From positions 62,001-126,000 of the forward strand of contig JAVBSL010000030.1 in NCBI GenBank assembly GCA_031556725.1: a DNA stretch of 64,000 bases, given 5' to 3'. Positions 34,812 to 44,071 of this stretch are shown here, piece after piece (position 1 is the first letter of the stretch; every line of letters starts with the position of its first letter). The stretch comes from UBA935 sp031556725 (lineage in GTDB: Bacteria > Bacillota > Clostridia > Lachnospirales > Lachnospiraceae). The notes under the pieces are model-generated. The model saw only the letters and a list, made by a program, of their open reading frames with translations, was not told the origin of the DNA and ran no database searches. The position numbers and the translations under genes were made by a program.

Positions 34812-34866
34812 TTACAGGAAATAATGGGCTTCTGGTGGAATATGATACTATAAACAGGTGTTTTTT

Positions 34867-36003
34867 ATGGAAATATATGTAGTAAAGCAGGGAGACAGTG
34901 TAAATGCAATCGGCACACAATTTGGCGTCGGTACGGCAGAAATTGCTTATGCCAATCAGCTTACCTTTCCTTATCAGCTGGCAGTGGGGCAGGCTCTTCT
35001 GATCCCCACCGAGACCGCCGAAGAAGCGGAGAAAAAAACGGTAGAGGTAAGCGGGTTTGCCTATCCTTTTATCAGCGGCTGGGTTTTGGAACAAACGCTT
35101 CCGTATTTAACCGGATTGGCGGTTTTTTCTTATGGATTTACCCTTGAAGGTGATTTGCTGCCGCCTGCCTGGGATGATACATGGATGATTCGTCTGGCCA
35201 GGGAGAATGGGGTAATCCCAATTTTGGTATTAACCCCTTTAGATGAAAAGGGATTATTCAACAATTATCTGATCAGTGAATTACTGAGTAATCCGGAGGC
35301 GCAGCAAAATCTAATCAGTCAAATTCTGACAACCATGCGGAACAAGAATTTCGGTGGTGTAGATATTGACTTTGAATTTATCAGGGCTGAGGATCGGGTG
35401 GCATTTGCCCAGTTTGTGTCAGATGTGAATCAGGCGGTATCGCCGGAAGGATATACCGTGTCGGTGGATTTGGCACCGAAAGTATCACCGGATCAAAAAG
35501 GTTTGGTATATGAGGGAAAGGACTATGCTTTGCTGGGAGCAGCGGCAGATACTGTGTTGTTGATGACGTATGAGTGGGGTTATACCTATGGGCCTCCCAT
35601 GGCTGTAGCCCCCATCAACAAAGTCCGGGAAGTGGTGGAATATGCGGTTAGCGTTATTCCTGTGGAAAAAATCAATCTCGGCATTCCCAATTACGGATAC
35701 GACTGGAGCCTGCCTTTTGTCAGAGGTGAAAGCAAGGCAGTTACGGTGGGCAATGTGGAAGCGGTGCAGATTGCGGTTGACCATGGTGCTGAGATTCTGT
35801 TTGATGAGGTGGCCATGTCCCCTTACTTTTATTATACGGAAAATGATATTGCCCATGTGGTCTGGTTTGAAGATGTGCGCAGTGTCAAAGAAAAGTTCAA
35901 CCTGATTAAAGAATACAATCTGAATGGTATGGGTTATTGGCAGATTATGCAGCTATTCCGGGCAAACTGGCTGTTGTTGGCAGATACATTTAACATACGC
36001 TAA
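34867..36003 (+). CDS. LysM-GH18 glycosidase, spore cortex hydrolase-like
   Basis: Predicted N-acetylglucosaminidase of 378 residues similar to SleL/YaaH-type spore proteins that degrade cortex fragments during germination. Residues 1-48 form one LysM domain (MEIYVVKQGDSVNAIGTQFG, ending QALLIPT). The GH18 barrel follows from about residue 60, with the catalytic motif GVDIDFEF (D166, D168, E170). LGIPNYGYDWSLPF and the final YWQIMQLFRANWLLL fit the family. There is no signal peptide, consistent with synthesis inside the mother cell or forespore. The ATG at 34867 follows AGGTG; SleL proteins often have two LysM domains, here one. Confidence 0.9.
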   Translation: MEIYVVKQGDSVNAIGTQFGVGTAEIAYANQLTFPYQLAVGQALLIPTETAEEAEKKTVEVSGFAYPFISGWVLEQTLPYLTGLAVFSYGFTLEGDLLPPAWDDTWMIRLARENGVIPILVLTPLDEKGLFNNYLISELLSNPEAQQNLISQILTTMRNKNFGGVDIDFEFIRAEDRVAFAQFVSDVNQAVSPEGYTVSVDLAPKVSPDQKGLVYEGKDYALLGAAADTVLLMTYEWGYTYGPPMAVAPINKVREVVEYAVSVIPVEKINLGIPNYGYDWSLPFVRGESKAVTVGNVEAVQIAVDHGAEILFDEVAMSPYFYYTENDIAHVVWFEDVRSVKEKFNLIKEYNLNGMGYWQIMQLFRANWLLLADTFNIR

Positions 36004-36023
36004 TATGCATGTTCATGCTGCGC

Positions 36024-36059
36024 AAAAAAATAGCGGTTTCACCTTAACTGAAACCGCTA
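36024..36059 (-). terminator. Terminator of the lemA operon
   Basis: On the minus strand TAGCGGTTTCA and TGAAACCGCTA (11 bp exact) are followed by seven T. On the + strand there is no T-run, so it mainly serves the operon reading leftward, though it lies right after the GH18 gene as well. Confidence 0.85.
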
Positions 36060-36099
36060 CAAATTGACATTAAAGAGGTATTAGTGTTGAAAGACACGG

Positions 36100-36684
36100 T
36101 TATGACTTAAAACTATCTGCTCTTATGAGTACATTCTCTCGCTCCGCGTCCTTAATAGACAAGAACGGCTGCTCCAAAAAACCACACATCCTCGCAATCA
36201 CGCTGGCAGGAAATATTTGAATAGCATTATTATATTTCAGAATGGTATCATTATAAAATTGTCTTGCATATGCAATTTTATTCTCGGTTTCGGATAGCTC
36301 ACCCTGCAATTTTATGAACGCCGAGTTGGCTTGCAAGGTAGGATAGTTTTCAGCAACTGCCAACAGACGATGGAGTGCTCCGGTCAATTCATCGTTGGCT
36401 TTGAGCGTTTCAGATATATTTCCGCCCTGTGTAGCCCTTCCACGTGCATTTATTACCGCTTCGAGAGTGCTTTTCTCAAAACCTGCCTGCTCCCTAACTG
36501 TAGCAATAAGGTTTGGGATAAGGTCATAGCGGCGTTTGAGCTGGACATCGACTTGAGCGGCTTGATCACGAACACGATTGCGTAATACTACAAACCCATT
36601 TCGTGTTTTAATGCATGTGACAAGTATAATAATTACAAGCAGTGCAACCGCACCGAGAATAATATAACCGATGTATTCATCCAT
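36100..36684 (-). CDS. lemA: LemA family membrane protein
   Basis: Small membrane protein of 194 residues. The N-terminus MDEYIGYIILGAVALLVIII is a single span with a short outer part, and the remainder is the helical LemA domain: YNGFVVLRNRVRDQAAQVDV-like segment RNGFVVLRNRVRDQAAQVDV, LKRRYDLIPNLIATVREQ, then ETENKIAYARQFYNDTILKY and NAIQIFPASVIARMCGF. LemA proteins are structural helical bundles of uncertain function, often encoded with DUF2207-type or TPM-type membrane proteins, as here. The ATG at 36684 was chosen because the hydrophobic segment starts there; five more residues are possible. Last gene of a three-gene operon. Confidence 0.9.
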   Translation of the reverse strand: MDEYIGYIILGAVALLVIIILVTCIKTRNGFVVLRNRVRDQAAQVDVQLKRRYDLIPNLIATVREQAGFEKSTLEAVINARGRATQGGNISETLKANDELTGALHRLLAVAENYPTLQANSAFIKLQGELSETENKIAYARQFYNDTILKYNNAIQIFPASVIARMCGFLEQPFLSIKDAERENVLIRADSFKS

Positions 36685-36738
36685 TTTTCTGTCCTCCAAT
36701 AGTTTTTTTAGTTTTGATTAAGGGGTGAATCACATGTC

Positions 36739-37812
36739 TTAAAATCTTAAAAGTTTTAGGGAAAGGTTTTTCCTGTGAAGCAGTTCCTGAACAATTTGAC
36801 TGTTCTCCTCCAAAACAACGGCATAAACCAGAAAATCGTCCCAAAGAATCAGCTGATTTTTATCCGCTTCCGAAAGGTTAGAAAAGTCATGCAGGAAGTT
36901 TTTCATTCCTGCGATTTTTTCCGCGGCAGCATGGCCGCTAAATGTACGCTTGAATGATTTTGTATTGTCATGTATCGCAAGCGAGCGAAACTGTGTGGAA
37001 TACGGCCATATTATAGAGGCAAGAAGGACATTAATAAGTATAAATGTCTTTATAAGCAGTATCGGATCAGCACTGCTGATAGCTGCCCCTTCCTCCGCCA
37101 TTGCCGTGAAGAAGTTAAAAGCATCGTCGAAATGAAACACATGAATTAGAAGTTGAACGATTATCGACATCAAGGCAAATCTAAGGAAAGCAATGAGATA
37201 GCCGTTACCCTTGGATTTCGTGATTTCCATCTGCGTCCGTCGTTCAAAATACTCCCCGTTAACACATTCATCCTCAGCCTTACTCTTCCACTCAAGCTTC
37301 TCTTTTATAGTCATGCTGCCTCGCTGGGCTGCCCGTAATAATAACCTGTCACTTTCGGTCAAACTAGGCCTAGGCCCGGGGGTGCTCTGGACCTCTCCAT
37401 CCGGTGAAAGGATGCCGAGTAGTGTAAACCGCAGGAGCGATGCGGTGATATCCTTATCCGGCTCTATTTCCAAGTCCATCAGCATACTGATGGTTGCAGG
37501 TGAAAGGCCGGATAATTTTTCACGGTAGTAATCGATATCCTCAGTCACGTTGAAGGTTGCATTTTGGGTGATGGTTTTTCTGGAGTTCCTGCTGATAGTG
37601 AAGTAAATCACCAGTCCAAGCACTGAAGCCATATACCACATCAAAGGTATCGGCAATATTGGAGTAGCTGTTATTTCAGAGTTCTCCATAATGATCGGGG
37701 TAAGGCTCAGCAGCATACCAAGACTCAGCGGAATTATCCATATTGCACGCCGGTCACGCCGGCGCCACTGTGCAACCTTACCTGTGATTATATGTTTTTG
37801 GTTTTTACCCAT
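36739..37812 (-). CDS. DUF2207-like membrane protein (second paralogue)
   Basis: Polytopic protein of 357 residues homologous along its whole length to the product of the gene just upstream. Two spans lie near residues 22-70, two more near 205-275. Shared landmarks are NATFNVTEDIDYYREKLSGL, SPATISMLMDLEIEPDKDI, EKIAGMKNFLHDFSNLSEAD and LILWDDFLVYAVVLEEN. The last two resemble the conserved C-terminal part of DUF2207 proteins. The extracellular N-terminal domain of full DUF2207 proteins is missing. Function is unknown; association with lemA is common for this family. Confidence 0.7.
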   Translation of the reverse strand: MGKNQKHIITGKVAQWRRRDRRAIWIIPLSLGMLLSLTPIIMENSEITATPILPIPLMWYMASVLGLVIYFTISRNSRKTITQNATFNVTEDIDYYREKLSGLSPATISMLMDLEIEPDKDITASLLRFTLLGILSPDGEVQSTPGPRPSLTESDRLLLRAAQRGSMTIKEKLEWKSKAEDECVNGEYFERRTQMEITKSKGNGYLIAFLRFALMSIIVQLLIHVFHFDDAFNFFTAMAEEGAAISSADPILLIKTFILINVLLASIIWPYSTQFRSLAIHDNTKSFKRTFSGHAAAEKIAGMKNFLHDFSNLSEADKNQLILWDDFLVYAVVLEENSQIVQELLHRKNLSLKLLRF

Positions 37813-37825
37813 TTTCCAGTTCTCC

Positions 37826-38962
37826 TTATGTAAATGTGATCTCGCGGTAAGTCAAGCCCTTCATATGCAGCAGTTCGTTCACTATCAAGCGATTTTCTTC
37901 CAGCACCACGGCATACACCAAAAAATCATCCCATAGAATAAGCTGTGCCTTTTGAGCCTGCGACAGATTGGAAAAATCCCGCAGGAAGTTTTTTATCCCG
38001 GCAATGCGTTCTGTCAGGACTTCACCCTCAGGTGTTCGGTTGTAGGGCATCTCATGGGTACCTGCTGTAATAGTCCGTATAATGGTGATAATAGGCAGAG
38101 CTACCCAGTACATGATTAGTAAACCCATAAGCACTATCGTAAATATAACCTGCATCATAAACAGCGGCTCTATCAATATGTATTGTAAGTTTTCCGCTGA
38201 ATTACCCTGTGCTACCTCCGGTATAGCTTCAAGCTGCTCGATCAAGCTGTCTATCCATCCCGTCAAAGGTGAATATACTCCGATACAATAAATCAACACG
38301 AGCAGTCCGATAAACTGCAGGATACCGAAAAGACAACCCCTTCCAGCCGATTTCGGCTGTTTCCTTTCAATATATCCGCTCTGGAGCGTTTCGCTCATGA
38401 CGGCATTTTTCCATTTATTTAAATCATGTTTTGACAGGTGATCCTGCTCTAAAGCATCCAGTAATATTCTGTCGCTTTCATTAAGCCCCCTTACGTTGCG
38501 GTCTATTATTGCACCGTCCGGTGACAATACTCCGATCAGCGTAAGGTGAAGGATGGTTGCCGCGATATCCTTAGCCGGTTCTATTTGTAAATCCACCAAC
38601 AGACTTATTGTGGTGGGGGAAATATCGGATAAATTTTCGCGGTAATAATCGAAGTCCTCAGTCACTTTGAAGGTGGCATTTTGTCTTGCGGCTTTTTTGG
38701 CCGTTTTGCTGACTGCCCGGCAAATGAACATAAGCGGAACAGAGATAACGGTATTCATTAAAACATATACTACCAACAGCCACACAAAATCCAAAGGCAT
38801 CACACCGGCAGCGAACAAATCCTTTGACGTACCGAGCAAAAGTAACGCAAACATAACAAGAGGATACGCGAGGGGAATCCACTTTACCAGTTTATCAAGG
38901 CGCTGCCACTTTTCGGCCTTGCTGGTATGTATGTGTTTTTTTCTTGTCTGCCCCAGGTTCAT
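37826..38962 (-). CDS. DUF2207-like membrane protein (first paralogue)
   Basis: Polytopic protein of 378 residues, first gene of the lemA operon, 13 bases before its paralogue. Landmarks are NATFKVTEDFDYYRENLSDI, SPTTISLLVDLQIEPAKDI, ERIAGIKNFLRDFSNLSQAQ and LILWDDFLVYAVVLEENRLI. Two hydrophobic spans occur near residues 30-85 and two near 215-290. The middle of both proteins, a winged-helix-like segment after ILHLTLIGVLSPDG, matches the cytoplasmic part described for DUF2207 proteins. The tandem copies probably arose by duplication and form a complex together with LemA; that is inference. Confidence 0.7.
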   Translation of the reverse strand: MNLGQTRKKHIHTSKAEKWQRLDKLVKWIPLAYPLVMFALLLLGTSKDLFAAGVMPLDFVWLLVVYVLMNTVISVPLMFICRAVSKTAKKAARQNATFKVTEDFDYYRENLSDISPTTISLLVDLQIEPAKDIAATILHLTLIGVLSPDGAIIDRNVRGLNESDRILLDALEQDHLSKHDLNKWKNAVMSETLQSGYIERKQPKSAGRGCLFGILQFIGLLVLIYCIGVYSPLTGWIDSLIEQLEAIPEVAQGNSAENLQYILIEPLFMMQVIFTIVLMGLLIMYWVALPIITIIRTITAGTHEMPYNRTPEGEVLTERIAGIKNFLRDFSNLSQAQKAQLILWDDFLVYAVVLEENRLIVNELLHMKGLTYREITFT

Positions 38963-39180
38963 ATTAAATTCCTCTCCCGCAATTTCAACAATTCCACACC
39001 TTTACTTTTCCGCTTTCCGTGCAAAAAGTATGAGGATTCCGGCAGCTGCCCTGTAAACAGCCATACCGCGTATATATAGTAACACGAAAAAAAAGACGAA
39101 ACAATAGCCTGGTGAAAATTGGCATCTTAGAGATGATGATTGGCATTCAGCGGATCGGCGTTATAGACAATAATTAGGCA

Positions 39181-39209
39181 TTGCACGGGACTTCCTTTTA
39201 CTCTATAAT
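39181..39209 (+). promoter_or_regulatory. Promoter of the aconitase-family gene
   Basis: TTGCAC at 39181-39186 and TATAAT at 39204-39209 are 17 bases apart, a strong sigma-A promoter. Transcription would begin near 39216, leaving a leader of about 105 bases. Confidence 0.8.
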
Positions 39210-39216
39210 AAGAAGT

Positions 39217-39310
39217 TAGTGACCTGCCTTTTGCAGAAGTTCAGTGCTCTCCCTGGCGACAGGAGTGCGCCTGAGTGATTGCGATAGCAGGCAGGAGATA
39301 AAGTACAGGA
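39217..39310 (+). other. Structured 5' leader of the aconitase-family gene
   Basis: CCTGCC near 39222 pairs with GGCAGG near 39290, closing a region that itself contains a hairpin CCTG-gcga-CAGG flanked by GCTCTC/AGTGC and CAG/CTG pairs. The right arm abuts the sequence leading to AGGAGG, so folding could affect translation. It does not match any riboswitch class I can recognise, and no T-run follows. Confidence 0.45.
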
Positions 39311-39320
39311 GGAGAACATA

Positions 39321-41612
39321 ATGGTAACATTACTGAACAGCGGCGCTTTCCTTGTCAATGGTACAGAAGTAATACCGGATAACCAGGAGGCATTGCAGGC
39401 TGTAAAAGCCAAAACAGGAAAAGAAATCACCAAAGAAACAGCAGCGAGGAATACGATTGCATATGGTATTCTTAAGGAGCATAATACCTCCGGAAATATG
39501 GATAAATTAAAAGTTAAATTTGATAAATTGACCTCTCATGACATAACCTTCGTGGGAATCATCCAGACAGCAAGGGCATCAGGATTAACGAAGTTCCCCA
39601 TTCCCTATGTCCTGACCAACTGTCACAACTCCCTGTGTGCGGTAGGCGGTACCATTAATGAGGATGACCATATGTTTGGTCTGTCCTGTGCAAAAAAATA
39701 CGGTGGTGTTTATGTGCCCCCTCATCAGGCGGTTATCCATCAGTATGCCAGAGAAATGATGGCCGGCGGCGGTAAGATGATTTTGGGAAGTGACTCTCAT
39801 ACCCGCTATGGTGCACTGGGAACCATGGCTATGGGAGAAGGCGGACCGGAGCTGGTAAAACAGCTATTGGAGCAAACCTATGACATTAATATGCCGGGCG
39901 TGGTACTGGTATATCTCACCGGTGCTCCCGCTAAGGGGGTAGGTCCTCAGGATGTGGCATTAGCCATTATCGGTGCGGTTTTCGGCAACGGTTATGTGAA
40001 AAATAAAGTGATGGAATTTGCAGGTCCCGGGGTGGCAAACTTGAGTGCGGACTTCCGGATCGGTATCGATGTTATGACCACCGAGACTACGTGTCTTTCT
40101 TCCATTTGGGCCACAGATGATACCATCAAGGAATTTTATGATATTCATGGCCGTTTGGAGGAGTATAAAGAGTTGGCACCGGGCGCAGTTACTTATTATG
40201 ATGGGGTGATTACGGTGGATCTGAGTGCGATTAAGCCCATGATTGCCATGCCGTTCCATCCCAGCAATACTTATACTATTGAAGAAGTAAATGCCAATTT
40301 AGCGGATATTCTTCATGATGTAGAGCAGCGTGCGGCAGTCAGTCTGGACGGGGCAGTGCCCTATTCCCTGCAGAGCAAGGTGCGGAACGGAAAGTTTTAT
40401 GTGGATCAGGGAATTATCGCGGGCTGTGCCGGCGGTGGTTTTGAAAATATTTGTGAAGCTTCGGAAATCCTGAAGGGTTCTTATATCGGAGCCGACGGCT
40501 TTACCTTAAGTGTATATCCGGCTTCTACGCCGATTTATATGGAATTGATTAAAAATGGCTGTGCAGCAACCATTATGGAAACGGGAGCAATCTTAAAGAC
40601 GGCGTTCTGCGGTCCCTGCTTTGGGGCTGGCGATACACCGGCTAATGATGCCTTCAGTATCCGCCATTCCACCAGAAACTTCCCTAACCGGGAAGGTTCA
40701 AAGCTGCAGAACGGACAGATATCTTCGGTGGCCTTGATGGATGCCCGTTCCATTGCCGCAACGGCAGCCAACCAGGGACGCCTGACACCGGCAACCGAAT
40801 TTGAGGGAACCATTTCCCCTTATCAATATCATTTTGACAGTAACATTTACGCCAACCGGGTATTTGATTCGAAAGGCATCGCTGATCCCGATATGGAGAT
40901 TCAGTTCGGACCCAATATCAAAGACTGGCCGGCCATGGTAGCCTTAACCGATAATCTGCTTTTAAAAGTAGTTTCCGAGATTCATGATCCGGTTACCACT
41001 ACCGATGAATTGATTCCTTCCGGGGAAACTTCTTCCTACCGTTCCAATCCTTTGGGGCTGGCAGAGTTTACCCTGTCCAGAAAAGATCCTGCCTACGTAG
41101 GCCGGGCGAAGGAAGTGCAGACTGCCGAGAAAGCTCGTGAAGCAGGTGAAAAACCAGAGCGCGCATTAGCCGAGCTGGCACCGGTTCTGTCATGTATCAA
41201 GACACAATTCTCACAGGTAACAGCAGAGAATACCGGAATCGGTTCTACCATTTTTGCAGTAAAGCCGGGCGATGGTTCAGCCAGAGAACAGGCGGCATCC
41301 TGCCAGAAGGTTTTAGGCGGATGGGCGAATATTGCCAATGATTATGCCACCAAGAGATACCGCTCCAATCTGATTAACTGGGGTATGCTTCCTTTCATTA
41401 TTGAAGAGGGAGACTTGCCCTTCGGTAATTTGGATTATCTCTTTATTCCCGGTATCAAAGCGGCGGTAGAAGAGAAAAACGATAACATTAAGGCTTATGC
41501 GGTAAAGGAAAACGGCTTAGTTGAGTTTATTCTTAAATTAGGTGAACTTACCGATGAAGAACGGCAGATTATCCTCAAAGGCTGTTTGATCAATTATAAC
41601 AGAGTAGACTAA
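39321..41612 (+). CDS. Aconitase-superfamily hydratase (YbhJ-like)
   Basis: Iron-sulphur (de)hydratase of 763 residues related to aconitase and especially to the E. coli YbhJ group, whose substrate is unknown. Cluster-ligand cysteines are visible: one in GIIAGCAGGGFENICEAS and two in FCGPCFGAGDTPANDAF. GGKMILGSDSHTRYGALGTM is the conserved aconitase segment with the substrate-binding DSH. The swivelling domain with GDGSAREQAASCQKVLGG near residue 660 is a variant of the aconitase GSSREHAA motif. AGGAGG precedes the ATG. It stands alone with its own promoter and a pair of hairpins after it. Alternative substrates such as other hydroxy-tricarboxylates cannot be excluded. Confidence 0.85.
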   Translation: MVTLLNSGAFLVNGTEVIPDNQEALQAVKAKTGKEITKETAARNTIAYGILKEHNTSGNMDKLKVKFDKLTSHDITFVGIIQTARASGLTKFPIPYVLTNCHNSLCAVGGTINEDDHMFGLSCAKKYGGVYVPPHQAVIHQYAREMMAGGGKMILGSDSHTRYGALGTMAMGEGGPELVKQLLEQTYDINMPGVVLVYLTGAPAKGVGPQDVALAIIGAVFGNGYVKNKVMEFAGPGVANLSADFRIGIDVMTTETTCLSSIWATDDTIKEFYDIHGRLEEYKELAPGAVTYYDGVITVDLSAIKPMIAMPFHPSNTYTIEEVNANLADILHDVEQRAAVSLDGAVPYSLQSKVRNGKFYVDQGIIAGCAGGGFENICEASEILKGSYIGADGFTLSVYPASTPIYMELIKNGCAATIMETGAILKTAFCGPCFGAGDTPANDAFSIRHSTRNFPNREGSKLQNGQISSVALMDARSIAATAANQGRLTPATEFEGTISPYQYHFDSNIYANRVFDSKGIADPDMEIQFGPNIKDWPAMVALTDNLLLKVVSEIHDPVTTTDELIPSGETSSYRSNPLGLAEFTLSRKDPAYVGRAKEVQTAEKAREAGEKPERALAELAPVLSCIKTQFSQVTAENTGIGSTIFAVKPGDGSAREQAASCQKVLGGWANIANDYATKRYRSNLINWGMLPFIIEEGDLPFGNLDYLFIPGIKAAVEEKNDNIKAYAVKENGLVEFILKLGELTDEERQIILKGCLINYNRVD

Positions 41613-41645
41613 AGTTTTAACAAAACATACCGATATATAAGTTAC

Positions 41646-41750
41646 AACGGTAATTCATATCGGCCAATATGAATACCGTTGAATAGAAAACGGTAAACCA
41701 CGGATGGACACAAGGAAGAAAGGATATTCTAAGTGTGCCATCCGTTTTTG
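41646..41750 (+). terminator. Tandem hairpins and terminator after the hydratase gene
   Basis: AACGGTAATTCATAT (41646-41660) pairs with ATATGAATACCGTT (41667-41680). A second hairpin, ACGGATGGACAC (41700-41711) with GTGTGCCATCCGT (41733-41745), is followed by TTTTTGTTT and acts as terminator. Further on, GGGCTGCGCAGCCC (41790-41803) is a perfect palindrome of unknown role. Confidence 0.8.
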
Positions 41751-41837
41751 TTTCAGATTTTAGTCTGATGGGACCAGGGAGGGAGAGCAGGGCTGCGCAG
41801 CCCGGCAAATGGTGATACCGCAACAAGGGGGTTAATA

Positions 41838-42983
41838 TTGCGAATTGATTCCAGTACAATAGGAATGGAGTCCGCCAGAAGTTATACTTCTACAACAACA
41901 CAATCTTTTAAATTTTCCATCACCAGCGGTCAATTGGCATTAGGAAAACAAACTGTCGGCAGCAACGGAGAAGATGCTGCCAAGGAAACCAATAAGGAAA
42001 ACCAGAGCGAAGACAGTTATGCCAATTCGTTAACCGAACGGATGGAAGAAATGCGTGCTAAGATGAATGGATTTTCTTCACGTATCAGCGCAGTCGGCAG
42101 TGTGAGTTCACGCAGCCAATTAAGCCAATTAGCAACCATCAGACAGCAGTGTATCGCTTTTTTGTTCCAGGCATTATTTCGTGATCCTATCGGGCAGAGA
42201 AACGGTGATATGGGAGGAGGTTTGGGCAGCACCGACACGGGAAGCAGCCAGGAAAATATGTTTAGTTCCAGGGAGCTGATTGCCTTTCCGATGAATAATG
42301 TGCGGGTGCTTGAGGCTGAACGGATATTTAGCTACAGCGAAACCGAAACCACTTCCTTCAGTACTCAGGGAACGGTAAAATGTGCCGACGGCAGAGAAAT
42401 CGATTTTAATCTGAACATGCAGATGAGCCGTAGTTTTCAAGCGTATTATCAGGAAAACTATATGTCGGTTGCGTTCAACGCCTGTGACCCGTTAGTCATT
42501 AATCTGGATGGGAATATTGCCGATCTGTCCGACCAGACCTTTATGTTCGATATCGACGGTGACGGTGAGCTGGATAATATTTCCCGCCTGCGCGCCGGCA
42601 GCGGATATCTGGCCCTGGATTTAAACGGCGATGGCATGATCAATGACGGCAGTGAGCTGTTTGGAACCAAATCAGGAAACGGTTTTGCTGATCTGGCAAA
42701 ATATGATTCCGATGGCAACGGCTGGATTGACGAAAACGATGAGATCTGGGAGAAACTGAAAATCTGGGTAATGGATGAGGATGGAAACAGCCAGCTGTAC
42801 GGCCTTTCCGAAAAAGGCCTGGGAGCTATCTGCCTGACCAATGCAAATACGGATTTCACCCTGACCAATGACAGCAATGCCGCCAAAGGTTTGATTCGAA
42901 ACAGCGGGGTATTCCTGTATGAAAGCGGTGCGGTAGGCAGCGTACAGCACGTAGATGTTGTCAAATATGATAATGTCAGCTAA
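41838..42983 (+). CDS. Protein with EF-hand-like calcium loops
   Basis: Predicted calcium-binding protein of 381 residues, starting with TTG behind AAGGGGG. No signal peptide or span is seen. Residues 1-60 are Ser/Thr-rich. The C-terminal third is a series of Asp-rich loops: FDIDGDGELDNISRL, LDLNGDGMINDGSELFG, YDSDGNGWIDENDEIW and VMDEDGNSQLYGLSEKG, which match the DxDxDG calcium loop. Similar acidic-loop proteins of Clostridia and proteobacteria are of unknown function, some secreted by unconventional routes. It stands alone upstream of sporulation genes. EF-hand assignment rests on repeated motifs and is secure; role is not known. Confidence 0.8.
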   Translation: MRIDSSTIGMESARSYTSTTTQSFKFSITSGQLALGKQTVGSNGEDAAKETNKENQSEDSYANSLTERMEEMRAKMNGFSSRISAVGSVSSRSQLSQLATIRQQCIAFLFQALFRDPIGQRNGDMGGGLGSTDTGSSQENMFSSRELIAFPMNNVRVLEAERIFSYSETETTSFSTQGTVKCADGREIDFNLNMQMSRSFQAYYQENYMSVAFNACDPLVINLDGNIADLSDQTFMFDIDGDGELDNISRLRAGSGYLALDLNGDGMINDGSELFGTKSGNGFADLAKYDSDGNGWIDENDEIWEKLKIWVMDEDGNSQLYGLSEKGLGAICLTNANTDFTLTNDSNAAKGLIRNSGVFLYESGAVGSVQHVDVVKYDNVS

Positions 42984-43047
42984 ATCAATATACAAAAAAT
43001 TGAATAGAGAGAGGGCATCATTACATACAATAAGGTAGAGGTGTCCT

Positions 43048-44013
43048 ATGAAAAAAACAAGAGTCTTCCAAAACGTCAAAAACACAAGAATCGTATCAAG
43101 TACTTTCGTCAGGTATTTAGGTACGGTTCTTTTGTTTCTTTTTTTATTGCCCTATATTATTACGACATTATTTCATAATATCGGGGGAGAGGATCAGGAA
43201 ACGATTGGATGGTCGGGCCAGGGAGATATTTTTATTGAAAATATTACAGCGGCGGGCAGTGAAAAAATCCCCCTGGAAATATATTTGACGGATAAGTTGT
43301 CCCGGGCCATCAGCAAGGAATATGAACCGGAGGCACTGAAAGCCCAGGCGGTTTTAATCCGGACAGCAGTTGTGGAGCAGTTGTGGGCGAAGAATGGGGT
43401 GGCGAAGGGTGAGCTGACGCTGCAGGATGAGGAATATGGTCATGGGAAAATCACCGATGCATTTGCGGAAGCTGTATATTCCACAGCAGGGGTATATCTG
43501 ACTTATCAGGGGAAACCGGCCAAAGCTCCTTACTTTGCAGTCAGCAATGGTCAAACCAGACAAGGCGCGGAAGTACTGGGACAGGAAGAATATCCTTATC
43601 TGGTATCGGTTATTTGCGGCAGGGACTTTCTGGCAGAAAAGTATAGCGGAAAGGTATCTATGGAGAAAAGTGAGTTTATAGAGGCCTGGGAAAAGGCAGC
43701 AGGAAAACCCCTGGAAGGTGAATTTGACTTAAATAAAATGACGGTAAACCGGGACACCAGTGGTTATGTCACCCGCATAACATATGAAAACAATGTTTTA
43801 AGCGGTGAGGAGTGCCGGACAATATGGCGGTTGGACTCAGCATGTTTCCAGATTGAGGAAGAAAATCAGAAGATTAATTTTACCGTAAAAGGAGTTGGGC
43901 ACGGGCTGGGAATGAGTCAATTTGCAGCAAATGAGATGGCAAAAGGAGAATCCGATTACATAGAAATCTTAGAATATTTTTTTCCGGATACACAATTGTC
44001 AAAATTTGAATAA
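43048..44013 (+). CDS. SpoIID/LytB-domain protein lacking the catalytic Glu
   Basis: Member of the SpoIID family, lytic transglycosylases of the engulfing mother-cell membrane; 321 residues with one N-terminal span near 22-44. Family landmarks are present: PLEIYLTDKLSRAISKEYEP followed by EALKAQAVLIRTAV, then YFAVSNGQTRQGAEVLGQEEYPY, and the C-terminal VGHGLGMSQFAANEMAKGES. In ungapped alignment to EMPxxFxxEALKAQAV, the catalytic Glu is replaced by A87, so the enzyme activity may be lost. The gene is followed by a SpoIIQ-like gene, an order also seen in Bacillus. RBS is AGAGGTG before the ATG. Confidence 0.82.
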   Translation: MKKTRVFQNVKNTRIVSSTFVRYLGTVLLFLFLLPYIITTLFHNIGGEDQETIGWSGQGDIFIENITAAGSEKIPLEIYLTDKLSRAISKEYEPEALKAQAVLIRTAVVEQLWAKNGVAKGELTLQDEEYGHGKITDAFAEAVYSTAGVYLTYQGKPAKAPYFAVSNGQTRQGAEVLGQEEYPYLVSVICGRDFLAEKYSGKVSMEKSEFIEAWEKAAGKPLEGEFDLNKMTVNRDTSGYVTRITYENNVLSGEECRTIWRLDSACFQIEEENQKINFTVKGVGHGLGMSQFAANEMAKGESDYIEILEYFFPDTQLSKFE

Positions 44014-44071
44014 AGTACAAAAAAAGGGCAAAACTATCCATGTAGCAAACAATGTATATGGAGGAATCAAA

